Positions 1-8,253 of a stretch of 64,000 bases of DNA are shown piece by piece. Each line of letters starts with the position of its first letter. The first letter of the stretch is position 1. The notes under the pieces were generated by a model, which was not told the DNA's origin, did no database searches, and was given only the letters and a program-made list of their open reading frames with translations. The translations under genes were made by a program, and so were the position numbers. The DNA comes from Streptomyces roseolilacinus (GTDB lineage Bacteria > Actinomycetota > Actinomycetes > Streptomycetales > Streptomycetaceae), in contig NZ_BMSV01000007.1 in NCBI RefSeq assembly GCF_014649335.1, positions 416,677 through 480,676 on the forward strand, given 5' to 3'.

Positions 1-646
1 CCGGGTCATCCGCGCCTGCGCCCCCGACGTCGTCCTCGTCCAGGAGGCGCCCCGCTTCTTCCGCTGGCGCGCGCACGCCGCCCGGCTCGCCGCCGGGAGC
101 GGGCTGCTCGTCCTCGGCGGCGGGGCCCCCGCCGCCGGACCGCTGCTGCTGTGCTCCCCGCGCGTCACCGTCGAACGGACGCGGGACGTCCTGCTGCCGC
201 TCACCCCCGGCCTGCACCGGCGCGGCTTCGCCACCGCCGTCGTCCGGGTCGCCGGCGCCCGCTTCGGGCTGCTCAGCTGCCACCTCGGCCTGCGCGGCGA
301 CGAGCGGTACGCGCAGGCGGGCATGCTGCTGGACGAGCTCGCCGCGCTCGACGTGCCCCACGCCGTCGCCGGGGGCGACGTCAACGAGGGCCCCGGCGGA
401 CGCTCGTTCCGCCGGCTCGCCGCCGAACTGCAGGACTGCCGGGCCGTACGCCCCTGGGGCGGCGAGCACACCTTCACGCCGGGCGACCCGCGCCGGCGGA
501 TCGACGCGATCTTCGCCACGAGGGGCGTGGAGGTGCTGGGCTGCGGCGTGCCGGCCGGGCTGCCCGGCGTCACCGACGCGGACCTGAGGGCGGCGACGGA
601 CCACCTGCCCGTGCTCGCCGCCCTCCGCGTACCGGCCGCCCCCTGA
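1..646 (+). CDS. Endonuclease/exonuclease/phosphatase family protein (5' end outside window)
   Basis: The reading frame is open from base 2 to a TGA at 644-646, so the N-terminus lies upstream of the window. The visible 214 residues read VVLVQEAPRFFRWR, then LLSCHLG, AGGDVNEGPGG, RRIDAIFAT and ATDHLPVLAAL. These are the E (QE), GDxN, D-x-I and SDH/TDHxP motifs of the EEP fold (DNase I / exonuclease III / sphingomyelinase-like), whose members cleave phosphodiesters using a divalent metal. Substrate cannot be told from this fragment, and whether a signal peptide exists is unknown because the start is missing. The next gene is convergent, with its stop 10 bp away. Confidence 0.8.
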   Translation, partial: RVIRACAPDVVLVQEAPRFFRWRAHAARLAAGSGLLVLGGGAPAAGPLLLCSPRVTVERTRDVLLPLTPGLHRRGFATAVVRVAGARFGLLSCHLGLRGDERYAQAGMLLDELAALDVPHAVAGGDVNEGPGGRSFRRLAAELQDCRAVRPWGGEHTFTPGDPRRRIDAIFATRGVEVLGCGVPAGLPGVTDADLRAATDHLPVLAALRVPAAP

Positions 647-655
647 CCGCGGGGG

Positions 656-1357
656 TCAGACGACCGCGCCGCGTCCCGGGTCGTCATCCTCGTCGTCGCC
701 GGCCTGCATCCGCGCCACCAGCGTCGCGAAACCGCCCAGGAAGCCGCCGACGCACAACGTGGTCAGCCACCACGTCATGTCCCACCCGAGCAGCACGGCG
801 AGCAGCATCAGCACCGGCCCGCCCACCACGCCCAGCCAGCCGAACTTCACCGCCGGGTCCGCCTCGGGCAGCGGGGGCGGCTCCGGCGGGACGAAGTGCC
901 CCTCGCCGTCGTCGTCCTCGCCGGCCTTCGCGCCCGCGCCCGCGTCGGCCTTCGCGCCCGCGTCGGCCGCGCCGCCCCCGACGTCCGCCAGCTCGTAGTC
1001 GCGCGGGCCGCGCGGGCCGACACCCGGCGCGAACACGACGGAACCGCCCAGCACCGGCTTGCCCGCCGGGGCGTCGTCGTCCCTCCCCGCGTCCCGCCCG
1101 CCGTCGCCGTCGCCTTCGCCGTCCTCGTTCTTCGGGTCCTCCTCCAGCAGCGCCAGGTCCTCCACCGACCGGAACGGCTTCGCGCCCGGCGGGTCCGGCG
1201 GCTCCTCCCCGTACGCGGCGACGATCGCCGCCCAGGCCGCCTCCTCGTCGATCGGCGCCCCGCCGTCCACCGGCTCCGGCGCGGGCCGGTCCCCGGGGCC
1301 GTCGTGCCGGTCCCGGCTCTCCTCGCGGTCCGCGTCCGCGTCGTGTTGCTCAGCCAC
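656..1357 (-). CDS. Acidic membrane-anchored hypothetical protein
   Basis: The product has 233 residues. A GTG start at 1357 is chosen because a GGGAGGGG Shine-Dalgarno lies just upstream and because the start overlaps the stop of the upstream hydrolase by 8 bp, which suggests translational coupling. The first ~165 residues are very acidic and Asp/Gly/Ala/Pro-rich (probably disordered). They are followed by two hydrophobic segments (around FGWLGVVGGPVLMLLAVLLG and WWLTTLCVGGFLGGFATLVA) and an acidic tail. This layout suggests a small two-pass membrane protein with a long cytoplasmic N-terminus. I do not recognise a functional family. The operon partner is an esterase-like hydrolase. Confidence 0.75.
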   Translation of the reverse strand: MAEQHDADADREESRDRHDGPGDRPAPEPVDGGAPIDEEAAWAAIVAAYGEEPPDPPGAKPFRSVEDLALLEEDPKNEDGEGDGDGGRDAGRDDDAPAGKPVLGGSVVFAPGVGPRGPRDYELADVGGGAADAGAKADAGAGAKAGEDDDGEGHFVPPEPPPLPEADPAVKFGWLGVVGGPVLMLLAVLLGWDMTWWLTTLCVGGFLGGFATLVARMQAGDDEDDDPGRGAVV

Positions 1358-2153
1358 CGGTCGTGCTCCCCTCCCTGTGCCTGTCCTGGCCGGCGGTCCC
1401 GCCGGCCTCCGGAGCGAGCCGGCCGATGAACGCGTGGCTCTCCTCGAAGATCCGCTCCGCCTCGTGGTCCAACGTCGCCACGTGGTAGCTCTGTTCCAGC
1501 AGGATCTCCGTGACGTCCGTGGAGGAGACACGGCTCAGGACGCGCGCCGAGTCGGCGGGCGGTACGACGTGGTCCTGGGGCGCGCGCAGCAGCAGGAGCG
1601 GCTGTGTCACCTGCGGCAGCTCCCCGTCCACCAGGCGCAGGAACCGCCGCAGCGAGTACGCCGCGTGCAGCGGCACCCGGTCGTAGGCCAGCTCGTCCAC
1701 GCCCTCCTTGGCGATGTCGTTCGCCAGTCCGCCCGTCGACGGCACCAGGTGGCGGACGAGCGGCAGCGCGTGCGCCGTCACGCCGTGCACCCTGTTCGCC
1801 GGGTTCACCACGACGACGCCGCGGACCGCGTCGCCGTGGCGGGCCGCCAGGCGCAGCGCCAGCGCGCCGCCCATGGACAGCCCGAACACGAAGACCCGGG
1901 CGCACTTCCCGCGCAGCGCGCGCAGCTCCCGGTCGACCTCCGCGTACCAGTCCTGCCACGTGGTGAGCTGCATGTCCTGCCAGCGCGTGCCGTGCCCGGG
2001 GAGCAGCGGCACCGACACCGTCAGGCCCCGCTCCGCGAGGTACTCGGCCCAGGGGCGCATCGACCGGGGCGAACCGGTGAAGCCGTGGCACAGGAGCACC
2101 CCGACGTCACCGCCCTCGTGGTGGTACGGCTCGGCTCCGGGAAGGACCGGCAC
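1350..2153 (-). CDS. Alpha/beta hydrolase (carboxylesterase / monoacylglycerol-lipase type)
   Basis: A 267-residue alpha/beta hydrolase. It shows the oxyanion HGFTGSP segment near the N-terminus, the nucleophile elbow GLSMGG, a late Asp in RAPQDHVVPP and the catalytic His in SYHVATLD. This is the Est30/YvaK carboxylesterase arrangement, which hydrolyses short- to medium-chain esters. The GTG at 2153 has AGGAG six bases upstream; the longer open frame upstream has no ribosome site and no homologous-looking sequence. There is no signal peptide, so the protein is probably cytoplasmic. It is divergent from the acyltransferase at 2329 and translationally coupled to the downstream membrane protein. 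Confidence 0.85.
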   Translation of the reverse strand: MPVLPGAEPYHHEGGDVGVLLCHGFTGSPRSMRPWAEYLAERGLTVSVPLLPGHGTRWQDMQLTTWQDWYAEVDRELRALRGKCARVFVFGLSMGGALALRLAARHGDAVRGVVVVNPANRVHGVTAHALPLVRHLVPSTGGLANDIAKEGVDELAYDRVPLHAAYSLRRFLRLVDGELPQVTQPLLLLRAPQDHVVPPADSARVLSRVSSTDVTEILLEQSYHVATLDHEAERIFEESHAFIGRLAPEAGGTAGQDRHREGSTTGG

Positions 2154-2328
2154 GGAGGTCTCCTGTTCGATTCGGTGGGGCTCGTGGGCGTGTACTTCAC
2201 CGTACGCGACCGGGGTGACACCGACCAGGGCCGTCGCACCCGCGGCCCGGACCCGTGTACGGGCGGGAGGGGGCCGGGGGCGGCACACGGGTTATGGTCT
2301 GTGCGACGGAACACGGGAGGAACACGAG

Positions 2329-3084
2329 TTGATCTACGGCGCTATGAAGTTCTCCATCGGAGGGACGCTGAAGCTCGCCTTCAGGCCCTGGGTGGAGGGC
2401 CTCGAGAACATTCCCGCCGAGGGGCCGGCGATCCTCGCGAGCAACCACCTGTCGTTCTCCGACTCCTTCTTCCTCCCGGCGGTCCTCGACCGCAAGGTCA
2501 CCTTCATCGCCAAGGCCGAGTACTTCACCTCGCCCGGGGTGAAGGGCCGGCTCACCGCCGCGTTCTTCAAGGGCGTCGGCCAGCTGCCCGTGGACCGCTC
2601 GGGCGCCCGGGGCGCCGGCGACGCCGCCGTGCGCAGCGGCATCGACGTCATCAGGCGCGGTGAGCTGTTCGGCATCTACCCGGAGGGCACCCGCTCCCCG
2701 GACGGGCGGCTGTACCGCGGCAAGACCGGCGGCCTCGCGCGCGTGGCGCTGGCCACGGGCGCCCCGGTCATCCCGATCGCCATGATCGACACGGAGAAGA
2801 TCCAGCCGCCCGGCAAGGTCGTCCCCAAGCTGATGCGCCCCGGCATCCGCATCGGCAAGCCGCTGGACTTCAGCCGCTACCAGGGCATGGACAACGACCG
2901 CTTCATCCTCCGCTCGGTCACCGACGAGGTGATGTACGAGATCATGAAGCTGTCGGGCCAGGAGTACGTCGACGTGTACGCCACGGTCGCCAAGCGGCGC
3001 ATCGCCGAGGCGGAGAAGGCCGCCAAGGCGGCGGGCAGGGCCGAGGAGAAGGTCCAGGACAAGGCCCGGAACAAGGCCGACTGA
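2329..3084 (+). CDS. 1-acyl-sn-glycerol-3-phosphate acyltransferase family protein (PlsC-like)
   Basis: A 251-residue glycerolipid acyltransferase-family protein. It has the HX4D-type motif region SNHLSFSDSFF (N-H-L-S-F-S-D), the substrate-binding FKGVGQLPVDRSG block and the EGTRSPDG motif, in the usual order. The expected reaction is acyl transfer to lysophosphatidic acid or a related lipid at the inner membrane face. The TTG at 2329 is chosen over the ATG at 2344 because GGGAGGA sits about 7 bases before TTG, whereas nothing suitable precedes the ATG. The last ~40 residues are Lys/Ala/Glu-rich helix (AEKAAKAAGRAEEKVQDKA). It sits near macS, aroH and a Ser/Thr kinase, as the Rv2182c homologue does in mycobacteria. 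Confidence 0.88.
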   Translation: MIYGAMKFSIGGTLKLAFRPWVEGLENIPAEGPAILASNHLSFSDSFFLPAVLDRKVTFIAKAEYFTSPGVKGRLTAAFFKGVGQLPVDRSGARGAGDAAVRSGIDVIRRGELFGIYPEGTRSPDGRLYRGKTGGLARVALATGAPVIPIAMIDTEKIQPPGKVVPKLMRPGIRIGKPLDFSRYQGMDNDRFILRSVTDEVMYEIMKLSGQEYVDVYATVAKRRIAEAEKAAKAAGRAEEKVQDKARNKAD

Positions 3085-3151
3085 GGCGGAGCGACGACGC
3101 ACGCGCCCGGCGCCGGACGGCGGCCGGGCGTGCGCGCGGGGGGTGGGGGAG

Positions 3152-4366
3152 ATGGCCAGGCGGGAGCGGGTGGTCCGCATGTCCGTGGAGCAGCCGCTGT
3201 GGCGTGCGCTCACCGCGTACCGCGTCCTCACCATGGTCTACGTGGACCTCCTCTTCGCGGTCAACCGCGGCGACTTCGAGCGGCCGTGGATCGCCGCCGG
3301 CTTCCTCGCCGCGATGAGCGCGTGGACGCTGGCGACCCTGCCCAAGGTGTCCGGCGCCGCCCGCTGCACCAAGCGGTTCCTGCTCGTCGACCTCGCCCTC
3401 GCGCTGACGGGCATCCTGCTCACGCCGCTCGCCGACAGCGACGCCCAGGTCCAGGACGGCCCCACGCTGCCCGGCATCTGGACGGCGGGCGCGGTCCTCG
3501 CCTACGCGATCAAGGGCGGCTGGCGCTGGGCCGGCTTCGCGTCCTCGCTGGTCGCCGTCGCCAACATCGTCGAGCGCGGCGAACCCAGCCGCGACACGCT
3601 CCACAACGTGCTGCTCGTCTGGGTGGCGTCCATCGCGATCGGCTACGTCGTCGAGGTCGCCCGCGCCTCCGAGCGGACGCTCGCCCGGGCGCTGGAGATC
3701 GAGGCCGCCACCCGCGAGCGGGAGCGCCTGGCCCGCGACATCCACGACTCGGTCCTCCAGGTGCTGGCCATGGTGCAGCGCCGCGGCACCGCCCTGGGCG
3801 GCGAGGCGGCCGAGCTGGGCCGGATGGCGGGGGAGCAGGAGGTCGCCCTGCGCACCCTGGTCGCCGGCGGCCTCGTCCGGCCCTCGCACCTCTGCGAGGA
3901 CGCCTCGCAGGGGGCCGTCGTCCGCCTGGTCGACGAACCCGACGAGGACGACGGCGAGGACGGCGGCGAGCAGGACCTGCGGTCCCTCCTGGCCCCGCAC
4001 GCCGGCTCCCGCGTCACGTTCGCCGAACCGGGCGCCCCGGTCGTGCTGCCGCGCCCGGCGGCCGCCGAGCTGGCGGCCGCCGTCGGTGCCGCCCTGGACA
4101 ACGTGCGCAGGCACGCGGGGCCCGGCGCCCGGGCGTGGATCCTCGTCGAGGACTGGCCCGACGAGGTCGTCGTGACCGTGCGCGACGACGGGCCGGGCAT
4201 CCCCGACGGGCGCCTCGCCCAGGCGGAGAGCGAGGGCCGGCTCGGCGTCGCCCAGTCCATCCGCGGCAGGCTGCGGGACCTGGGCGGGACGGCGGAGCTG
4301 GTCTCGGTGCCCGGCCAGGGCACGGAAGTCGAGTTGAAGGTCCCACGGGGGAAGGCGAGACGATGA
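3152..4366 (+). CDS. macS: MacS-family sensor histidine kinase
   Basis: About 404 residues. The N-terminal half has several hydrophobic segments (roughly 26-160) forming a membrane sensor with almost no extracytoplasmic domain. A HisKA_3-type dimerisation helix follows, RERERLARDIHDSVLQVLA, with the phospho-accepting His near residue 198. The HATPase_c domain shows the N-box (GAALDNVRRHAG) and G-box (VRDDGPGIPDG). Its stop overlaps the start of the response regulator by ATGA, so the pair is co-translated. In S. coelicolor the MacRS pair at this locus affects morphogenesis and antibiotic production. The start is uncertain: GTG 3143 and ATG 3179 are in-frame alternatives and none has an ideal ribosome site. 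Confidence 0.88.
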   Translation: MARRERVVRMSVEQPLWRALTAYRVLTMVYVDLLFAVNRGDFERPWIAAGFLAAMSAWTLATLPKVSGAARCTKRFLLVDLALALTGILLTPLADSDAQVQDGPTLPGIWTAGAVLAYAIKGGWRWAGFASSLVAVANIVERGEPSRDTLHNVLLVWVASIAIGYVVEVARASERTLARALEIEAATRERERLARDIHDSVLQVLAMVQRRGTALGGEAAELGRMAGEQEVALRTLVAGGLVRPSHLCEDASQGAVVRLVDEPDEDDGEDGGEQDLRSLLAPHAGSRVTFAEPGAPVVLPRPAAAELAAAVGAALDNVRRHAGPGARAWILVEDWPDEVVVTVRDDGPGIPDGRLAQAESEGRLGVAQSIRGRLRDLGGTAELVSVPGQGTEVELKVPRGKARR

Positions 4367-5037
4367 CGGAACGGCCGATCAAGGTGATGGTGGTCGACGA
4401 CCACCCGATGTGGCGGGACGCCGTCGCCCGCGACCTGGCCGAGGCCGGGTTCGACGTGGTCGCCACGGCGGGCGACGGCGACCAGGCCGTCCGCCGCGCC
4501 CGCGCCACCGTCCCCGACGTGCTGGTCCTCGACCTGAACCTGCCGGCGAAGCCGGGCGTCGAGGTCTGCAAGGAGCTCGTCGCCGGCGGCGACCTGCCCG
4601 TGCGGGTCCTGGTGCTCTCCGCGAGCGGGGAGCACGCCGACGTCCTGGAGGCCGTGAAGTCCGGCGCCACGGGGTACCTGCTGAAGTCCGCCAGTACCGC
4701 CGAACTCCTCGACGCGGTACGGCGCACGGCCGCGGGCGACGCGGTGTTCACGCCCGGCCTCGCCGGCCTGGTGCTCGGCGAGTACCGCCGCCTGGCGGCC
4801 GAGCCCGCGCCGGCCCGGGGCGCCGCCGAGCCGGACGCGCCCCGCCTGACCGACCGCGAGACGGAGGTGCTCCGCCTGGTGGCGAAGGGCCTCGGCTACA
4901 AGCAGATCGCCGAACGGCTCGTCATCTCCCACCGCACGGTCCAGAACCACGTCCAGAACACCCTGGGCAAGCTCCAGCTCCACAACCGCGTCGAGCTGGT
5001 CCGCTACGCCATAGAACGCGGCCTCGACGACGCCTGA
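4363..5037 (+). CDS. macR: MacR-family response regulator (NarL/LuxR type)
   Basis: The protein has 224 residues. The receiver domain (about 5-125) shows the acidic pair in VVDDHP, the phospho-acceptor Asp57 in VLVLDLNLP, and Lys108 in YLLKSAS. A linker leads to a LuxR-type helix-turn-helix (LTDRETEVLRLVAKGLGYKQIAERL to about residue 220), so it is a DNA-binding output regulator. The ATG overlaps the macS stop by 4 bp. Strong cognate pairing with MacS is inferred from this overlap and from the known locus in Streptomyces. Confidence 0.92.
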   Translation: MTERPIKVMVVDDHPMWRDAVARDLAEAGFDVVATAGDGDQAVRRARATVPDVLVLDLNLPAKPGVEVCKELVAGGDLPVRVLVLSASGEHADVLEAVKSGATGYLLKSASTAELLDAVRRTAAGDAVFTPGLAGLVLGEYRRLAAEPAPARGAAEPDAPRLTDRETEVLRLVAKGLGYKQIAERLVISHRTVQNHVQNTLGKLQLHNRVELVRYAIERGLDDA

Positions 5038-5117
5038 CACCGGCGCCCCGCCCCGGGCCCGCTCCGGGTCCGGGTCCGGGTCGGGGCGCGCGCCGGGCGG
5101 GGTCCGGCCCGGAGCCG

Positions 5118-5123
5118 TATATT
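5118..5123 (+). promoter_or_regulatory. Candidate -10 element of ldhA
   Basis: TATATT stands out in a very GC-rich gap 32 bases before the dehydrogenase start. It fits a sigma-HrdB -10 hexamer; no convincing -35 is visible. Confidence 0.4.
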
Positions 5124-5155
5124 CGCGGTGACCGCACCGACCAGCGGGAGGCACC

Positions 5156-6151
5156 GTGGACGTCCTGGCCTTCGGCGTGCAGGCCGACGAGAAGCCCCTC
5201 CTGGAGCGCGCCTTCGCGGGCCGCCACGACCTGCGCTGCCTGGGCGTCTTCCTGACGGAGGACACCGCCCCCCTGGCCGCCGGCCACGAGGCCGTCTCCA
5301 CCAGCGTCAACGCCGACCTCGGCGCCCGCGTCCTGCGCACCCTCGCCGAGGGCGGCACCCGGATGGTCGCCCAGCGCTCCACCGGCTTCAACAACATCGA
5401 CCTGGACGTCGCCCGCGACCTCGGCCTGACCGTGGCCCGCGTGTCGTCCTACTCGCCGTACTCCGTCGCCGAGTTCGCGTGGGCGCTCGCCCTGGCGGTG
5501 AACCGCCGCATCGTCCGCGCCGCCCACCGCACCCGCGACTTCGACTTCCGCCTCGACGGCCTCCTCGGCCGCGACCTGCGCGGCCGCACCGTCGGCGTGG
5601 TCGGCACCGGCAGGATCGGCGAGGCGTTCACCCGGATCGCGCACGGCTTCGGCATGCGCCTCCTCGGGTGGGACCTGGCGGAGAACCCGGCCTGCCGGGA
5701 CCTCGGCATGACGTACGTCGGCAAGGAGGAGCTCCTCGCCGCCTCCGACCTCGTCAGCCTGCACGTCCCGCTGACCTCCGCGACCCGGCACCTCCTCGAC
5801 GGGGCCGCCCTCGCCACGATGAAGGACGACGCCGTCCTGGTGAACTCCAGCCGGGGCGGCCTCGTCGACACCGACGCCCTCGTCGCCCAGCTGCGCGCCG
5901 GGCGGTTCGCGGGCGTCGGCCTCGACGTCTACGAGGCGGAGGCCGGGCTGTTCCACCTCGACAAGTCACTCGTGGGCGTCGACGACGACACCCTGGCCCG
6001 GCTGATGACCTTCCCGAACGTGCTGGTCACCAGCCACCAGGCGTACTACACCGCCGAGGCGGTGGGCGAGATCGTCGCGGCGACCCTGCGCAACGTCACC
6101 GACTACGCCGAGGGCCGCCGCAACGAGAACGTGCTGGTCCCCGCCGGCTGA
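5156..6151 (+). CDS. ldhA: D-lactate dehydrogenase-type 2-hydroxyacid dehydrogenase
   Basis: A 331-residue NAD-dependent D-2-hydroxyacid dehydrogenase. It has the Rossmann motif VVGTGRIGEAF, the catalytic Arg in NSSRGGLVD, the Glu in DVYEAEAGLF, and the His in TSHQAYYTAEA. The YEAEAGLF and HQAYYT versions resemble fermentative D-lactate dehydrogenases (LdhA) more than phosphoglycerate or formate dehydrogenases, so pyruvate/D-lactate interconversion is the best guess. The GTG start has GGGAGG four bases upstream. Its 3' end overlaps the 3' end of the convergent anthranilate synthase gene by 49 bp. Confidence 0.85.
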   Translation: MDVLAFGVQADEKPLLERAFAGRHDLRCLGVFLTEDTAPLAAGHEAVSTSVNADLGARVLRTLAEGGTRMVAQRSTGFNNIDLDVARDLGLTVARVSSYSPYSVAEFAWALALAVNRRIVRAAHRTRDFDFRLDGLLGRDLRGRTVGVVGTGRIGEAFTRIAHGFGMRLLGWDLAENPACRDLGMTYVGKEELLAASDLVSLHVPLTSATRHLLDGAALATMKDDAVLVNSSRGGLVDTDALVAQLRAGRFAGVGLDVYEAEAGLFHLDKSLVGVDDDTLARLMTFPNVLVTSHQAYYTAEAVGEIVAATLRNVTDYAEGRRNENVLVPAG

Positions 6152-8001
6152 CCGAGCAGGCCCCGCACGATCGCGGCGCCGTTCAGCGTGAGCACCGACT
6201 CGGGGTGGAACTGCACCCCGGCGAAGCCCCCGCCGCGCAGCGCGTGCACCTCCCCGGTCAGCGGGTCGCGGCTCACCTCCACCCCGCGCGCCGCCAGCCG
6301 CCCGGCCGCCGCGTCGTCGCAGCGGGCGGTGAAGCTGTTGTAGAAGCCGACCGTCTCCCGCGTCCCGAACAGGTCGATCCCCACCTGCGCGCCCTGGAAC
6401 GGGGTCCGCTTGCGCACGATCTCCAGGCCCAGCTCCGCCGCGATCAGCTCGTGGCCCAGGCACACACCGAGCAGCGGGTACCGGTGGCCGCCCAGCAGCC
6501 GTGCGGCCAGGTCCCGCAGCATCCGCATCCGCGGGTCGCCGCCGTCGCCCGGGTCGCCCGGCCCGGGGCCCAGGACCACCGGCCCGGCGTGCGCCAGCGC
6601 GGCTCGGCGCAGCCCCGGCTCGTCGAACCGCCGCACCGTCACCTCCAGCCCGCAGGAGCGCAGCACGTGCGCCAGCATCGACGTGAACGTGTCCTCCGCG
6701 TCGACCACCAGCACGTGCCCGCCCAGCTCCGCGGACCGCTCCTGCATCCGCAGCCAGAACGGCGCCAGGTCCGCGCGGCGGGCGTCCAGCGCCGCCCGCA
6801 CCCGCGGGTCGTCGGCGAGCCGCGGGGCCGGGGCGGCCTCGTCGCGCGGCCGCCCCGGACGCACCCCGAGCGCCGCCAGCACGCCCGCCGCCTTGGCGTG
6901 GGTCTCCGCGACCTCGCCCTCCGGGTCGGAGTGCCGCACCAGCGTCGCCCCGACCGGCACCCGCAGCCGGCCCTCGGCGTCGACGTCGGCGGTGCGGATC
7001 AGGATGGGCGAGTCCAGCGTCTGCGCGCCGCCGGCGTCCGTGCCGAGCAGCGCGAGCGCGCCCGCGTAGTAGCCGCGCCCGCCCTCCTCGTGGCGCTCGA
7101 TGACCCGGCAGGCGTTCTGCACCGGCGACCCGGTGACCGTCGCCGCGAACATCGTCTCCCGCAGCACCTCGCGCACGTCCAGCGTCGACCGCCCGCGCAG
7201 CTCGTACTCGGTGTGGGCGAGGTGCGCCATCTCCTTCAGCCGGGGCCCGACCACGACACCGCCCATGTCGCCGACGGTGCACATCATCTTCAGTTCCTCG
7301 TCGACGACCATCGACAGCTCGTCGGTCTCCTTGCGGCTGGCGAGGAACGCCAGCAGGTCCTCGGGGGTCGGCCCGCCGGCCGGGTAGCGGTAGGTGCCGC
7401 TGATCGGGTTCATCACGACCGTGCCGCCGGACATCCGCACGTGGACCTCGGGGCTCGCCCCGACCAGGGTGCGGGCGCCGGTGTGGACGACGAAGGTCCA
7501 GTACGCGCCCCGCTCGCCGGCCAGCAGCCGCCGGAACAGGGCCAGCGCGTCCGCCCGGCCGAAGCCCGGCACGCGCCCGCGGTAGGTGCGGCGGATGACG
7601 AAGTTGGCGCCCTCGCCGCGGCCGATCTCGTCGTCGATCACGCGCCGCACGATCCGCGCGTACGCGTCGTCCGGCACGTCGAAGCCGCCGTCCTCCACCC
7701 GCACGTCGTGGGCGGGCAGCCGGTCCAGGGCGTCGGCGAGCGGCAGCTCGTACGTCTCGTCGGCGACCAGGACGGACAGCGGCGTCCCGTCGTCGCGGAC
7801 GTCGAAGCCGCGCTCCCTCAGCTGCCGGAACGGGACGAGGGCCAGGGCGGGCCGCTCCCCGACGGGCAGGTCGGCGAGCCGCTCCACCTCGTGGACCTCG
7901 CCGACGAGCACCTCGACGGTGTCGTGGTCGCGGCCGGGCGTGCGGCGGCGGAGGAGGGCGAACGCCGGGCCGTTCGGGTCGAGCAGGTGGTCGAGGTCCA
8001 T
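6103..8001 (-). CDS. trpE: Anthranilate synthase, fused TrpE-TrpG
   Basis: A 632-residue fusion. An N-terminal chorismate-binding domain (about 1-400; GANFVIRRTYRG, MNPISGTYRYP, TGSPVQNACRVIERHE) is followed by a class I glutamine amidotransferase domain (about 430-620) with nucleophile Cys514 in GVCLGHELIA and the VQFHPES His/Glu. It should make anthranilate from chorismate and glutamine, the first step to tryptophan. The fused form is known from Streptomyces venezuelae and from phenazine clusters. Here the upstream Trp-codon leader and attenuator hairpin argue for primary metabolism. The ATG follows GGAAGGA. Its last 49 bp overlap ldhA on the other strand. Confidence 0.93.
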   Translation of the reverse strand: MDLDHLLDPNGPAFALLRRRTPGRDHDTVEVLVGEVHEVERLADLPVGERPALALVPFRQLRERGFDVRDDGTPLSVLVADETYELPLADALDRLPAHDVRVEDGGFDVPDDAYARIVRRVIDDEIGRGEGANFVIRRTYRGRVPGFGRADALALFRRLLAGERGAYWTFVVHTGARTLVGASPEVHVRMSGGTVVMNPISGTYRYPAGGPTPEDLLAFLASRKETDELSMVVDEELKMMCTVGDMGGVVVGPRLKEMAHLAHTEYELRGRSTLDVREVLRETMFAATVTGSPVQNACRVIERHEEGGRGYYAGALALLGTDAGGAQTLDSPILIRTADVDAEGRLRVPVGATLVRHSDPEGEVAETHAKAAGVLAALGVRPGRPRDEAAPAPRLADDPRVRAALDARRADLAPFWLRMQERSAELGGHVLVVDAEDTFTSMLAHVLRSCGLEVTVRRFDEPGLRRAALAHAGPVVLGPGPGDPGDGGDPRMRMLRDLAARLLGGHRYPLLGVCLGHELIAAELGLEIVRKRTPFQGAQVGIDLFGTRETVGFYNSFTARCDDAAAGRLAARGVEVSRDPLTGEVHALRGGGFAGVQFHPESVLTLNGAAIVRGLLGQPAGTSTFSLRRPSA

Positions 8002-8047
8002 CCGTGGTGTTCCTTCCGTGGTGGGAGGAACGGCCCCGAGAACGAGA

Positions 8048-8072
8048 GAAGGCCGCCCCTCGGGCGGCCTTC
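8048..8072 (-). terminator. trp attenuator hairpin
   Basis: A perfect 10-bp stem (GAAGGCCGCC pairing with GGCGGCCTTC) with a 5-nt loop lies between the Trp-rich leader ORF and trpE, followed on the transcript by CTCTCGTT. Together with the leader peptide it forms a transcription attenuator: stalling at the Trp codons would favour an alternative fold and read-through. S. venezuelae anthranilate synthase is known to be controlled this way. Confidence 0.88.
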
Positions 8073-8094
8073 GCGTGTCGTGTGCGCGCGTCGA

Positions 8095-8151
8095 TCAGTG
8101 GGCCGCCGGATGAGCGGTCCACCACCAGTCACGGGTCGTCGTCGCGAACAC
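8095..8151 (-). CDS. trpL: Trp leader peptide (attenuator control)
   Basis: An 18-codon ORF reading MFATTTRDWWWTAHPAAH, with three consecutive TGG codons (8119-8127). It is far too short for ordinary gene finders. It begins with GTG at 8151, has no Shine-Dalgarno, and lies 7 nt behind a TAGTGT -10 element, so the transcript is probably leaderless and starts at or next to the GTG. Its stop is followed 22 nt later by the attenuator hairpin. The peptide's role is to measure charged tRNA-Trp by ribosome stalling. Confidence 0.92.
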   Translation of the reverse strand: MFATTTRDWWWTAHPAAH

Positions 8152-8158
8152 GGTGGCG

Positions 8159-8164
8159 ACACTA
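8159..8164 (-). promoter_or_regulatory. -10 element of the trp leader transcript
   Basis: TAGTGT on the minus strand ends 7 nt before the leader GTG, the spacing expected when transcription begins at the start codon. No clear -35 can be read. Confidence 0.5.
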
Positions 8165-8253
8165 GCGCATCCGCCCGCGGCGCCGCAGGCCGTCTTGTGG
8201 AGTGGGACGGGCCGCGTGCCGCGGGCGGATGCGTGCCCCGGAGGGCGGGTGCG

